Of a stretch of DNA of 64,000 bases, positions 34,135-43,004 are shown one piece after another. Numbering within the stretch: position 1 is the stretch's first letter; every line of letters starts with the position of its first letter. Location: assembly GCF_900113715.1 (NCBI RefSeq), contig NZ_FOQK01000001.1, positions 31,829 through 95,828 of the forward strand, in the 5' to 3' direction. The notes below the pieces were generated by a model that was not told the DNA's origin, did no database searches, and saw nothing but the letters and a program-made list of their open reading frames with translations. Origin of the DNA: Pseudoselenomonas ruminantium (lineage in GTDB: Bacteria > Bacillota > Negativicutes > Selenomonadales > Selenomonadaceae). Made by a program: the position numbers and the translations under genes.

Positions 34135-34923
34135 ATGCAGGACGTACAGAGCCGGGGCGATGTCCGGGGGATTGCGATACAGCGTGTCGGTATCAAGGAT
34201 GCACATCTGCCATTCCTTATCAAGACGAAGGATGGCGGCTTCCAGCAGGTGCTGGCTTGTATCCGTTTTACGGTGGCCTTGCCCAGTGAGTATAAGGGCA
34301 CGCATATGAGCCGTTTCCTGGAGATACTGATGCCGTGGAGCCAGAAGCCGGTAGCAGAACCGGAAATCGATAAGATGTTAGCCGAGGCACTCGATCATCT
34401 TGATGCGCAGTCGGCTGAGGTAGAATTGTCCTTCAAGTATTTTGTGGACAAGACAGCACCGGTCAGTGGCAAGAAATCGGTGCTTGATCTTGACTGCTGC
34501 TTTACGGGGCGCAAGAGCAGGGGCGGGGAGCTCGAATTCCAGCTTGGTGTCGATGTGCCCTTCACTTCGCTCTGCCCATGCAGCAAGGAGATTTCGCAGT
34601 ATGGGGCACACAATCAGCGGTCGGTCGCGCGCATCCAGCTGCGCTTCAAGTCCGGCGTAGATTGCATCTACATCGAGGATCTGGCCGCATTGATCGAAAA
34701 GCAGGGCTCGTCGCCGATCTATCCGCTGCTCAAACGTGAGGATGAGAAATTCGTGACGGAGGCGGCGTATGAGAATCCGAAGTTTGTTGAGGATATCCTG
34801 CGCGATGTTGTCCTGAACCTGCGTGAGCTCGAGGGGCTGGCCTGGTTCTCCGTCGAGTGCGAGAACTATGAGTCCATCCACAATCACAGTGCTTTTGCGG
34901 CGCATGAGGAAACATTGGTCTGA
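34135..34923 (+). CDS. folE2: GTP cyclohydrolase FolE2
   Basis: The 262-residue protein belongs to the metal-flexible GTP cyclohydrolase I family (COG1469). Supporting sequences are the early QRVGIKDAHLPF, the active-site region FTSLCPCSKEIS with two Cys, SQYGAHNQRS and the late ENYESIHNHSAFA. It makes 7,8-dihydroneopterin triphosphate, the first step to folate and queuosine. AAGGAG at 34121 selects ATG 34135; the longer frame overlaps rpe. It is the last clear member of the operon. Confidence 0.93.
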   Translation: MQDVQSRGDVRGIAIQRVGIKDAHLPFLIKTKDGGFQQVLACIRFTVALPSEYKGTHMSRFLEILMPWSQKPVAEPEIDKMLAEALDHLDAQSAEVELSFKYFVDKTAPVSGKKSVLDLDCCFTGRKSRGGELEFQLGVDVPFTSLCPCSKEISQYGAHNQRSVARIQLRFKSGVDCIYIEDLAALIEKQGSSPIYPLLKREDEKFVTEAAYENPKFVEDILRDVVLNLRELEGLAWFSVECENYESIHNHSAFAAHEETLV

Positions 34924-34958
34924 ATGAGAGAAAACAACTATCCTGAGGGACGGTTTGC

Positions 34959-35948
34959 ATGAATAAGTTTTACAAGCGGTTTTTGTTCTTGATACTGCTC
35001 GTCCTCGTGATATCCGGCATTGTCATCTATTCGACGGTCGATATCCACACGCTGCGGAATCTGGACAAATTCCAGCCATGGTCGATTGCATTGGCGATAC
35101 TTGCTGTCAGCTTGGGCATGTTCTTTGATGGCAGCCGTCTGATGCACATGGTGAAAATTTCAAATGAGAAGATTACCTTGTACCAAGCGGTACAAGTCAT
35201 TTTCGGCAATTATTTCTTGGCGCTGCTGACGCCGGGGGCGACGGGTGGTGCCGTGGCCCAGCTGATGTTCCTGCGTCATGCAGGGGTGCCGACAGGCAAG
35301 GCGACGGTACTGGTCATAGTGCGCACGCTGTTGTCTATCCTGTTCCTGGTGTTCTGCATGCCCTTTATCTTCATGCACGATGCGGGCATCATTCCCGGGG
35401 TGTCGAATGAGACACTGATGGGCATCACGTTGACGGCCTTTGCGGTCATCTTGGCGATTATTGTTGGCGCGCGGCGTGGTTATCTGGATTACGTGGTCGT
35501 CCGTTGTTCCAAGCGCATGAAGAATGAGCGGCGCCGCAAGTTTTTTGCCTTCTACCGGGATACCAAGAGTGCCATCAGCCTCCTGTCCAAGGCACCGCGC
35601 TGCATGCTGCTGGTGTTCCTGGAATCGGGACTCAATCTGCTCTGCATCTATGCCATCGTGCCGTGCCTTCTATTGGGGCTCGGCGTGACGGATGCCGATT
35701 GGTATACAGTCATGGGCCGCATGATCTTTCTGAACATGCTGCTGTATTTCACGCCGACGCCGGGGGGATCCGGCATCGCCGAGGGCGGCTTTGTGCTGCT
35801 TTTCAGTGAGACAGTCCCGGCTGGTACCGTGGGCATTGTCGCGGTATGCTGGCGGCTGATTGCCGAATACATTCCGTTCTTGATCGGTCTTTACTATACG
35901 TTGACGGTGTTCGGCCGTGACTTCCTTAACAGGCAGTTGAACAAGTGA
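34959..35948 (+). CDS. Lysylphosphatidylglycerol synthase-like membrane protein (UPF0104/YbhN type)
   Basis: The 329-residue protein has about eight membrane helices and the family motif region YFLALLTPGATGGAVAQL, followed by FTPTPGGSGIAEGGF near the C-terminus. These match the flippase-like region of MprF and stand-alone YbhN/AglD proteins. It has no synthase domain, so lipid or isoprenoid-linked substrate movement is inferred only from the family. It lies 35 bases after folE2 and ends at a terminator. Confidence 0.83.
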   Translation: MNKFYKRFLFLILLVLVISGIVIYSTVDIHTLRNLDKFQPWSIALAILAVSLGMFFDGSRLMHMVKISNEKITLYQAVQVIFGNYFLALLTPGATGGAVAQLMFLRHAGVPTGKATVLVIVRTLLSILFLVFCMPFIFMHDAGIIPGVSNETLMGITLTAFAVILAIIVGARRGYLDYVVVRCSKRMKNERRRKFFAFYRDTKSAISLLSKAPRCMLLVFLESGLNLLCIYAIVPCLLLGLGVTDADWYTVMGRMIFLNMLLYFTPTPGGSGIAEGGFVLLFSETVPAGTVGIVAVCWRLIAEYIPFLIGLYYTLTVFGRDFLNRQLNK

Positions 35949-35954
35949 TAGAAG

Positions 35955-35999
35955 ACAGCCCCGCTGGTATGCCTGGTCTTACCGGTGGGGCTGTTTTAG
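35955..35999 (+). terminator. Terminator after the YbhN-like gene
   Basis: A long GC-rich hairpin (arms starting at 35955 and ending at about 35995) is followed by TTTT. Confidence 0.85.
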
Positions 36000-36026
36000 G
36001 AGAAAGATTTGAGGAAGGTGAGAGTA

Positions 36027-37139
36027 GTGGCAAAAGAATTGCGTAGTGGCTATACGACTGGTGCATGTGCGGCAGCTGGCGTCAAGGCAGCTCTGTTGTT
36101 TGCAGCCGGCGAAAGCTGGCAGGAGATCGAGCTCACGGCGCTTGATGGTACGCAGCTAGTCATTCCCGTCAAGGCCGTTGAGCGGACAGCGGCAGGCCTG
36201 ACGGCTGAGGTTGTCAAATTTTCAGGCGATGATCCCGATATCACCAATGGTGTGTCGGTATTCACGACGGTGCGGCGGCTGGAGCAGGAGCAGCCCGGAA
36301 TCGTATTCCGGGCTGGCGAAGGGATTGGCACGGTGACCAAGCCGGGGCTGTCTGTCCCCGTAGGGGAACCCTCCATCAATCCAGGGCCGCGGCAGCTCAT
36401 ACGCAATGTGGTGGCGGAAGTGCTCGGGACGGATCAGGTGGCGCTGATGGTCACGATTGCAATCCCCGCTGGCGTGGAACTGGCACGGCAGACGCTCAAT
36501 CCGATACTCGGCGTTGAGGGAGGGATTTCCGTCATCGGCACGACTGGTGTCCTGCGGCCGATGTCGGAGGAAGGGTTCAAGAATTCCCTGGTGCCGCAGA
36601 TTGATGTGGCCAGAGCCGCAGGCTTTGCAGATCTGATCTTCGTCCCTGGTAAGATCGGGGAGCGCATTGCGACTGGCTGGGGCCTGCCGCCGGCGGCAAT
36701 GGTGCAGACGAGCAATTTCATCGGCTTCATGCTCGAGGCGGCGGCTGAACGCAAGGTCCAAAGAGTGTTGCTGTTTGGCCATATTGGCAAGCTCAGCAAG
36801 GTGGCGGCTGGCGTCTTCTATACGCATAACCGCATCGCCGATGGCCGCTTGGAGACATTGGCCGCGTATGGTGCTGCTGAAGGCTTGCCGCAGGCAGAGG
36901 TCTGTAAGCTGCTGGCTGCCACGACGACCGAAGACGCGCTCGTCGTGCTGCAGCAGGCAGGCTTGCAGGAAAAGGTATGCCAAAGACTGGCCGAGCGTGC
37001 AAGCCTGCGGGCGGAGCGTTATCTTTTCCAGAAGCTCAAGGTCGGTACCGTCATGGTGACTTTGGCTGGTGAGCTGCTGGGAATGGATGCGACGGCCAGA
37101 GAGATCGGGGAGGGATTCGGATGGAAACTGCCGCAGTAA
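36027..37139 (+). CDS. cbiD: Cobalt-precorrin-5B C1-methyltransferase
   Basis: CbiD acts in anaerobic cobalamin synthesis. The 370-residue product starts with LRSGYTTGACAAAG and contains GDDPDITNG, GEPSINPGPR, GGISVIGTTGVLRPM and a late GHIGKLSKVAAGVF, all family marks. The open frame begins at TTG 36009. GTG 36027 is chosen because GAGGAAGG is correctly spaced and the conserved N-terminus follows; this choice is moderate. It overlaps cbiE by 19 bases. No other cobalamin gene is in the window. Confidence 0.92.
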   Translation: MAKELRSGYTTGACAAAGVKAALLFAAGESWQEIELTALDGTQLVIPVKAVERTAAGLTAEVVKFSGDDPDITNGVSVFTTVRRLEQEQPGIVFRAGEGIGTVTKPGLSVPVGEPSINPGPRQLIRNVVAEVLGTDQVALMVTIAIPAGVELARQTLNPILGVEGGISVIGTTGVLRPMSEEGFKNSLVPQIDVARAAGFADLIFVPGKIGERIATGWGLPPAAMVQTSNFIGFMLEAAAERKVQRVLLFGHIGKLSKVAAGVFYTHNRIADGRLETLAAYGAAEGLPQAEVCKLLAATTTEDALVVLQQAGLQEKVCQRLAERASLRAERYLFQKLKVGTVMVTLAGELLGMDATAREIGEGFGWKLPQ

Positions 37140-37771
37140 AACATAGGATCGTTGTCGCGGGAATCGGGCCTGGCAATCCCGATTATATGGTGCCGCTGGC
37201 AAAACAGGCGATTGCCGGGGCCAAGGCGCTGGTCGGCGGACGGCGGGCCTTGGCCCAGTTTGCAGCACCAGCGGCAAGCGGGCAGCAGACGCTAGCTGTC
37301 ACCCGTGATATCGCAGGGGTCATGGCCTTCATTGAGCGGGAACTTCACCAGCATGATGTCGTGGTCATGGTTTCCGGCGATCCAGGCTATTATTCGTTGC
37401 TCGATGCCTTGCGGCGCAATTTCCCTGCGCAACAGATTGCCGTGATTCCTGGCATCAGCGCGCTGCAGCTGGCCTTTGCGCGGCTGGCGCTGCCCTGGCA
37501 CGATGCGCGGCTGGTGAGCTTCCACGGCCGCCGTCCGCCAGCGTCCGCGCTGTGTTATGAACCGGGGGCTGTCCTGGGGATGCTGACCGATGGCGAGCAG
37601 AACTCCAAAACAATACCACCCTTGCTCATTGAGCAAGGGTGGCCGAAGGATGCCAAGCTGCATATCTGCATGCGGCTGTCCTATGCGGATGAAGAGATAC
37701 GTACGGTCAGCCTCGGCGAGGCCATGGAGCTGCCTGCCTATGCAAGCGGCATCCTGATTGCCGAGGGCTGA
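37121..37771 (+). CDS. cbiE: Cobalt-precorrin-7 C5-methyltransferase
   Basis: The 216-residue SAM methyltransferase has the tetrapyrrole methylase fold: VAGIGPGNPDYMVPLA near the start, VMVSGDPGYYSLL, the Pro-Gly loop VIPGISALQLAFARL and FHGRRPP. It lacks a fused CbiT domain and no cbiT follows. ATG 37121 lies within the end of cbiD after AGGGA. A perfect 12-bp hairpin lies inside the gene (37616-37642). The next gene is convergent. Confidence 0.9.
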   Translation: METAAVKHRIVVAGIGPGNPDYMVPLAKQAIAGAKALVGGRRALAQFAAPAASGQQTLAVTRDIAGVMAFIERELHQHDVVVMVSGDPGYYSLLDALRRNFPAQQIAVIPGISALQLAFARLALPWHDARLVSFHGRRPPASALCYEPGAVLGMLTDGEQNSKTIPPLLIEQGWPKDAKLHICMRLSYADEEIRTVSLGEAMELPAYASGILIAEG

Positions 37772-37772
37772 A

Positions 37773-38342
37773 TCAGATGTACTGCTGGGCAATGCTGAGC
37801 AGCAGCCCGATGATGCCGGAGCCGGCCAAGAGGCGGATGACGCCGATCTTGCGGCGTACAGCAACAAGCGAGCCTGTGAGGATGATGATGCCCAGCGGGT
37901 CGATTGTCGTGAGGTCGGCGGGCAGCGTTTCCGTATTCCAGAGCGCCAGTACGATGAAGCTGATGCCGGCGGCGGCAATCAGTGCGACGACGGCTGGACG
38001 CAGGCCATTGAGGATGCCGCGGATCGCGCCGATATCTCCATAGCTGAAAAAAAGCCGCGTGAGCGCGATGCCGATGATGAGCGATGGTGTGCAGAAGCCG
38101 ACGGTGGCACAGACAGCCCCGCCAAAACCTGCAATCTTCTGCCCTGCAAAGGTGGCGGCGTTGATGCCGATCGGACCTGGGGTCATCTGGGAGATTGTGA
38201 AGATATCGACGAACTCGCCAAGGCTCATCCAATGATAGGTGTCGACGACGGCAGACTGGATCAGGGGCATCGAAGCGTAGCCGCCGCCCACGCAGAAGAT
38301 GGCGACTTTGGCGAATTCCCAAAACAAAAGCAAGTATATCAT
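37773..38342 (-). CDS. chrA: Chromate transporter family protein, half-size (second gene)
   Basis: This 189-residue membrane protein has about six hydrophobic helices and the CHR signature FCVGGGYASMPLI and SQMTPGPIGINAATF. Together with the preceding half-size gene (12-base gap) it forms a split CHR pair; full-length ChrA is a fusion of two such halves. Chromate export is the family name; the natural substrate may be another anion. It is convergent with cbiE, with almost no gap. Confidence 0.88.
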   Translation of the reverse strand: MIYLLLFWEFAKVAIFCVGGGYASMPLIQSAVVDTYHWMSLGEFVDIFTISQMTPGPIGINAATFAGQKIAGFGGAVCATVGFCTPSLIIGIALTRLFFSYGDIGAIRGILNGLRPAVVALIAAAGISFIVLALWNTETLPADLTTIDPLGIIILTGSLVAVRRKIGVIRLLAGSGIIGLLLSIAQQYI

Positions 38343-38354
38343 GACAAGACCTCC

Positions 38355-38942
38355 TTATTTGCTGTACTTCTGGTCACGCAGGAACAATAAGCCGATGATG
38401 CCGTCGATGATGACGAGCAGCATGATGTTGACATCAAAAAAGAAATTGGCGAGAAAAGTTCCAGCGATGATGGCCAGGGGGAGCAGCAATTTTTTTTTGA
38501 CTTGCTTCTGCAACAGATCGATAGCGACGTTGACAATCAGAGCGGTGGCACCGCATTGCATGCCCTTGAGTGCATAGCGTACATAGGGATTGCTGGCGAA
38601 CCAGCTGTAGGCGCAGGATATGGCAGAAAGCGTGATGAGCGGTGGCAGGATCGTCGCCGCCAGCGCGGTGAGGGTACCGGCAAGGCCGGCCATGCGGTAG
38701 CCGAGTATGATCGAGGCGTTTACGGCAACGACACCGGGCATCGATTGGGCGATGGAGACAAGGTTCAAGGTATCCTTATCGGTCAGCCAGCCGTATTCAT
38801 CGACGTACTTGGCGCGCAGCAGCGGAATGATGACAAAGCCGCCGCCGACGGTGAAGGCGCTGATGAGGAAGGTGGATTGGAAGAGCTTCCAATAGAAGTT
38901 GGGGCAGCTGGCGGCAACGGATTTCATTTCTTCGTTGGACAT
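38355..38942 (-). CDS. chrA: Chromate transporter family protein, half-size (first gene)
   Basis: The 195-residue membrane protein has the CHR signature SAFTVGGGFVIIPLL and SIAQSMPGVVAVNASIILGYR. It is followed by its partner half in the same direction. GGAGG in the end of the lysR gene serves its ATG at 38942, and the coding regions overlap by 19 bases. Regulator and transporter are therefore probably one transcript. Confidence 0.88.
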   Translation of the reverse strand: MSNEEMKSVAASCPNFYWKLFQSTFLISAFTVGGGFVIIPLLRAKYVDEYGWLTDKDTLNLVSIAQSMPGVVAVNASIILGYRMAGLAGTLTALAATILPPLITLSAISCAYSWFASNPYVRYALKGMQCGATALIVNVAIDLLQKQVKKKLLLPLAIIAGTFLANFFFDVNIMLLVIIDGIIGLLFLRDQKYSK

Positions 38943-39850
38943 AGGTGTACCTCCTGATTGAGTGGCTGGCTAGAACCGTCAGCCGGAATATTGAGTGCGG
39001 CAAGGAATTTTTCGGCGAGATTTGAGAGATAGGCATCGCGCCGCCAGATGATGGCAATGCGCGTAGCAAGCGATGGCTCGTCGATCTTCTTGATATGGAG
39101 CTGCTCGTGGGCGGCAAGATTGGCCGCCGAGGCCGGCGTGATGGCGATGCCAAGGCCTGCATTGGCCCAGAGGATCGTCGTGCGGGCATCGTCGTTGCGG
39201 CAGTAGATTTCCGGCTGGATGGCCTGGGCGGTGAACGCATCGTCAAGGACCCGATGGAAGCGGCGGTAGATGATGAGCTGGCGCTGGTCGAGCTCGTGCA
39301 GCGCGATGGTATCCCGTCCCGGACACCAGTCGAGTCCTGCGGTCATGGCGGCGATCATCGGCTCTGGTTCAAGATAGGCACAGTGGAACTGGCTGGCATT
39401 GAAGGGGGTACGCACGATACCAATCTCGATGACGCCTTTTTCCAGCAGTTCGATGAGCTGATAGGTATTGGCGTCGTAGATCTCGAAATGGACATCCCGG
39501 TATTGCTGCTGGAAGCGCTGCAGGCCGGGATGCCACAGGATACTGCTCGAAGATGAGATGGTGCCGATGGCAAGCGTACCGCGCAGTCCCTGGCAGAGAT
39601 CGGCAATCTCACGGCTGGTCGAATCGGCCAGGGCTAGCAGCTGCTGGGCCCGCCGGGTGAGCAGGCGGCCTGCAGCTGTGAGCTCGATATGATGGGGGCC
39701 GCGCTTGAAAAGCTCGGTGCCCAGTTCGCTTTCGAGCAATTTCATCTGCTGGGAAAGGGGCGGCTGTGCCATGTGGAGTTTCCGGGCAGCTGCGGTGATC
39801 TGCCGTTCATCGACAACGGTCAAAAAATACTTCAACTGCTTGAGGTCCAT
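38924..39850 (-). CDS. LysR family transcriptional regulator
   Basis: The 308-residue protein has the N-terminal LysR helix-turn-helix (MDLKQLKYFLTVVDERQI, then AAARKLHMAQPPLSQQMKLLE, split here only for length). A two-lobed periplasmic-binding-type effector domain follows (about 90-295). It leads an operon with two half-size chromate transporters and overlaps the first, so it probably controls them. ATG 39850 matches the family start; the frame is open to 39919 but that part crosses a possible operator. AAAGGA lies 12 bases upstream, a rather long spacing. Confidence 0.92.
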   Translation of the reverse strand: MDLKQLKYFLTVVDERQITAAARKLHMAQPPLSQQMKLLESELGTELFKRGPHHIELTAAGRLLTRRAQQLLALADSTSREIADLCQGLRGTLAIGTISSSSSILWHPGLQRFQQQYRDVHFEIYDANTYQLIELLEKGVIEIGIVRTPFNASQFHCAYLEPEPMIAAMTAGLDWCPGRDTIALHELDQRQLIIYRRFHRVLDDAFTAQAIQPEIYCRNDDARTTILWANAGLGIAITPASAANLAAHEQLHIKKIDEPSLATRIAIIWRRDAYLSNLAEKFLAALNIPADGSSQPLNQEVHLCPTKK

Positions 39851-39898
39851 AGTATTACGATATCCTTTCCATACAAAAACAATATATACATCTAATGG

Positions 39899-39919
39899 TT
39901 GATATTTTTTTCGTATCAC
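39899..39919 (-). promoter_or_regulatory. Possible LysR-type operator (T-N11-A)
   Basis: The interrupted dyad TGATA-N9-TATCA (39900-39918) contains a T-N11-A element and lies about 50 bases before the lysR start, where autoregulatory sites usually are. Confidence 0.4.
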
Positions 39920-40072
39920 TCTGGTCTTATCATACTGCAGCGGCCTCCGGAATGCAAGCTGCCGGACAAGGATAGCGGAGGAGCAAGTGTAACCAATGCA
40001 ACAGACGCAGGCGGAGAGAATGGCTATAATAAAGGCAGAAGATGAATGATGCGTGGGTTAGAAGGAGCCGCT

Positions 40073-41518
40073 ATGAAGAAAATCGATTTGAACCTTACGG
40101 TAGGTGAATTGGTGAATATGTATCCAGAGCTGCGGGATATCCTGGCAGAGCTGGGCTTTGACAAGATCATGAATCCGCTGGCTTTGAAGGTGATGGGCAA
40201 TATCATGACCCTGCCGCGCGGAGCCGCGGTCAAGGGTGTGCCGCTGGAAAAAGTTGTTGCGGTCTTGCAGGAGCGTGGTTTTACGGTTACAGGCTATGCG
40301 GATGATGAAGCGCGCAAGGAAAAATTGCGCAGCTATATCGAGCGTCTGAGCCAGGGAGAAGAGCTGGAGTCTGTGCGGGCAGAGTTCGTCCGTGAGTTCG
40401 CAAGCGTATCAGCGCTGGAGATCGCGACAGCGGAGCAGGAGCTCATAAAAAGCGGTGTACCCATGTGCCAGGTACAGAAGCTCTGCGATGTGCACGCAGC
40501 GATGTTCCATGGCCGGACGGAGGCCGAAGTCATAAAGGAGGAGCTCAAGGCGCAGGCAGCCAAGATGGAGGACTTTACCGGCCGAGATTTGCCGGCTGGA
40601 CATCCGCTGAGCCTGCTGCGGGCAGAAAACACAGGGCTGGAGAAGGTCCTTGACACCATCACCAGGCAGTGTGAGGGCAGCAATCCGGAGACTGGCGTGG
40701 TGGTTGAGGCCTTGCGGGCTTTCCATGGTGTGCGGGCGCATTATGCCAAGAAGGAAGAGCTGCTGATGCCGCTGCTCTACAACTATGGTGTGACAGGGCC
40801 GTCGCAGGTCATGTGGGGCGTCGATGATGAGATCAAGAAGGAACTCGGCGTGCTGACGCGCGCTGTGCAGGAAGATGAAGACAATGTGCGCATCTACAAG
40901 GGACGCATTGCGGCTTTGGCGCAGCGTACGCGGGAGATGATCTACAAAGAAGAACGCATCCTTTTCCCGCTTTGCCTGCGTTACTTCACAGCGGAGGAGT
41001 GGAAGCGTGTCTACCGCGATTTCCCTGAGATGGGGATCGCATTTGTGGCTGAGCCCGCTATCTGGCCGGAGGGGGAAGCTTGGGCAGCGGCTGAGCTTGA
41101 ACGGCTGAGCGAGCAGGAGATTCTTGCTGGCAGGATCCAGCTGCCGACAGGCGAGCTCACCGTCAAGCAGCTGCGGGCGATGTTGTCGCTACTGCCCGTC
41201 GATATCACGTTTATCGATGAAAACGACAAGCTGCGTTTCTTCATCAATGAAGGCAATATTTTTCCGCGTCCCAAGGCAGCACTGGGCCGTGATGTCTACG
41301 ATTGCCATCCGCCGCAGATCGTTCCGGTCGTCAGGAATCTGCTGGCTGATTTCAAGGCGAAGAAACGTGATTCCCTTGAAGTGGCCCGCTATATCATGGG
41401 CAAGCCAGTCATGGTGAAGTACATGGCCGTCTATGATGCGGACGAGTGCTATATCGGCACGGTCGAGGTCGTACAGGACTGTAGTCACATCCTCGCCAAA
41501 TTCCCGCCGCGCAAGTAA
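40073..41518 (+). CDS. DUF438 sensor protein: DUF1858, DUF438, hemerythrin and PAS domains
   Basis: The 481-residue soluble protein starts with a DUF1858 domain (about 1-65, LNLTVGELVNMYPELRDIL), then DUF438 (about 90-160). A hemerythrin-like four-helix region follows (about 165-320). It has the metal-type residues in AFHGVRAHYAKKEELLMPLL and KEERILFPLC. A C-terminal PAS-like domain (about 365-480) ends DCSHILAKFPPRK. Hemerythrin regions bind O2 or NO at a diiron site, so redox or gas sensing is likely, but no output domain is present. GAAGGAG selects ATG 40073; TATAAT lies at 40025-40030. It is a single-gene unit. Confidence 0.85.
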   Translation: MKKIDLNLTVGELVNMYPELRDILAELGFDKIMNPLALKVMGNIMTLPRGAAVKGVPLEKVVAVLQERGFTVTGYADDEARKEKLRSYIERLSQGEELESVRAEFVREFASVSALEIATAEQELIKSGVPMCQVQKLCDVHAAMFHGRTEAEVIKEELKAQAAKMEDFTGRDLPAGHPLSLLRAENTGLEKVLDTITRQCEGSNPETGVVVEALRAFHGVRAHYAKKEELLMPLLYNYGVTGPSQVMWGVDDEIKKELGVLTRAVQEDEDNVRIYKGRIAALAQRTREMIYKEERILFPLCLRYFTAEEWKRVYRDFPEMGIAFVAEPAIWPEGEAWAAAELERLSEQEILAGRIQLPTGELTVKQLRAMLSLLPVDITFIDENDKLRFFINEGNIFPRPKAALGRDVYDCHPPQIVPVVRNLLADFKAKKRDSLEVARYIMGKPVMVKYMAVYDADECYIGTVEVVQDCSHILAKFPPRK

Positions 41519-41533
41519 TCGTTGGCTCGAATC

Positions 41534-41562
41534 TTGAAAAATTCAGAAAACGCCTCTATAAT
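41534..41562 (+). promoter_or_regulatory. Sigma-A promoter of hsp20
   Basis: TTGAAA (41534-41539), exactly 17 bases, TATAAT (41557-41562). No CIRCE-type inverted repeat follows. Confidence 0.75.
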
Positions 41563-41605
41563 AGAACTGACAGTAACATGTAGTCTATATATGGAGGCGA
41601 TTTTT

Positions 41606-42049
41606 ATGTTCCGGACGATACCTTTCAATCTGCGGGAAAATGCTGAGCGTGGACGCGAAGTATTGGAGAAGGCCTTGGAGTTCATGGCAGATCAGCCGTT
41701 CAATCCGATGGGGAAAGTCAGCAGCGCGTTGTCGCCGTTCCGCGTCGATGTCATTGACACCGAGACGGCTTATGAGCTGTTTGCCGAGTTGCCAGGCTTC
41801 TATAAAGAACAGATCAACGTTTCCTATGACGACAACAACTACCTGCGCATCCGGGCCGAACGTCCTGAAAACGAGATGCAGGTGAAATATCTCTGCCGGG
41901 AACGCCGCAGCGGCCAGTTTGAACGCACTTTCCTGATCGACGGCATCAAGAAGGAGGATGTCAGTGTCTCCTATGAGAACGGCATCCTGCATATCATGAT
42001 GCCGAAGGAAGAAGAACGCGACAACCGCACCGTGTTCGATATCGATTAA
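41606..42049 (+). CDS. Small heat shock protein, Hsp20/alpha-crystallin family
   Basis: The 147-residue chaperone has a short N-terminal arm and an alpha-crystallin domain (about 43-140) with PFRVDVIDTETAYELFAELPG at its start (broken here at its natural beta-strand), RSGQFERTFLI and the late GILHIMMPKEEE. Small heat shock proteins hold unfolding proteins. GGAGGCGA at 41593 selects ATG 41606. The strong promoter just upstream makes it a separate unit. Confidence 0.92.
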   Translation: MFRTIPFNLRENAERGREVLEKALEFMADQPFNPMGKVSSALSPFRVDVIDTETAYELFAELPGFYKEQINVSYDDNNYLRIRAERPENEMQVKYLCRERRSGQFERTFLIDGIKKEDVSVSYENGILHIMMPKEEERDNRTVFDID

Positions 42050-42178
42050 AATATTTTACGGTTCCTCTTGTTCCTGGCAGGATTTTCGTGGTATAGCGGG
42101 AATAATATACGGTGAGAGATGTAGTATCGGAAGGCTTCCCGCGGGGAAGACTGGCAGAGGAAATAGGAGGGACTATCT

Positions 42179-42967
42179 ATGATGGATGAAAAAGACTGGG
42201 TGGAATTCAAACGGAAACTGAAGGCGAAGACGGAAATCGATCTTGATCTATATAAAGAGCCGCAGATGAAGCGCCGTATCGGCAATCTTGTCACGCGCGC
42301 TGGTATGGATTCCTACAGTGCATATTTTGATAATGCAGCCAAGGATAAGGATGATTTCGCTGCTTTTATCGAGTATCTGACAATCAACGTATCGGAATTT
42401 TTCCGTACGCCGGAGAAATTCGGCAAGCTGGAAACAGACGTCATTCCGGATCTGCTCAAGCGTTCGCCAAAACTCAATATCTGGAGTGCAGGCTGTTCAA
42501 TCGGTGCAGAGCCGTATTCGCTGGCAATCATCATGAAGGAGATGACGCCGAATACGCGTCATCGCATTCTGGCATCCGACTTGGATGTCGAAATCCTGGC
42601 CAAGGCAAAACGGGGCATCTATACGGACAACGAAATCAAGGCAATGACGCCGCAGCGCCGGGCACAGTATTTTGATAAGGTCGAGGGTGATAAGTTCGCG
42701 GTCAAACAGGAAATCAAGAGCTGCATCGAATTCAAGCGGCACAATCTCCTGAAAGACAAGTTTGAGGAAGGATTTGATCTCATTCTCTGCCGCAATGTCG
42801 TCATTTATTTCACAGAAGAGGCCAAGGATCAGCTGTATGCGAACTTCTTCAAGGCCCTGAAACCGGGCGGTATCCTGTTTGTCGGTGCAACTGAGGCCAT
42901 CCTCAATTTCCGCAAGTTGGGCTATACCAGCTTCCAGCCGTTCTTCTACCAGAAACCGTTAGCGTAG
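42179..42967 (+). CDS. cheR: CheR-type protein-glutamate methyltransferase
   Basis: The 262-residue protein has the CheR N-terminal helical domain (about 1-75, with LYKEPQMKRRIGNL and NVSEFFRTPE). The SAM-binding domain contains NIWSAGCSIGAEPYSLAI, ILASDLDVEIL, FDLILCRNVVIYF and LFVGATEAI. It methylates chemoreceptors, but no other chemotaxis gene is nearby, so its partner receptors are elsewhere. GGAGGG supports the ATG at 42179 (ATG 42182 directly follows). A small GC hairpin at 42135-42149 precedes the ribosome site. Confidence 0.93.
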   Translation: MMDEKDWVEFKRKLKAKTEIDLDLYKEPQMKRRIGNLVTRAGMDSYSAYFDNAAKDKDDFAAFIEYLTINVSEFFRTPEKFGKLETDVIPDLLKRSPKLNIWSAGCSIGAEPYSLAIIMKEMTPNTRHRILASDLDVEILAKAKRGIYTDNEIKAMTPQRRAQYFDKVEGDKFAVKQEIKSCIEFKRHNLLKDKFEEGFDLILCRNVVIYFTEEAKDQLYANFFKALKPGGILFVGATEAILNFRKLGYTSFQPFFYQKPLA

Positions 42968-43004
42968 GTAAAACATAAACAATAAAGTCAAACGGAGCTA
43001 AGAC

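Noticed and set aside
35949..36026. Cobalamin riboswitch before cbiD
   Set aside because: The gap is only about 80 bases and is mostly occupied by a terminator hairpin.
39899..39919. TTGAT...ATCAC near lysR as an FNR site
   Set aside because: The half sites are 11 bases apart, not 4; the dyad fits a LysR-type T-N11-A operator better.
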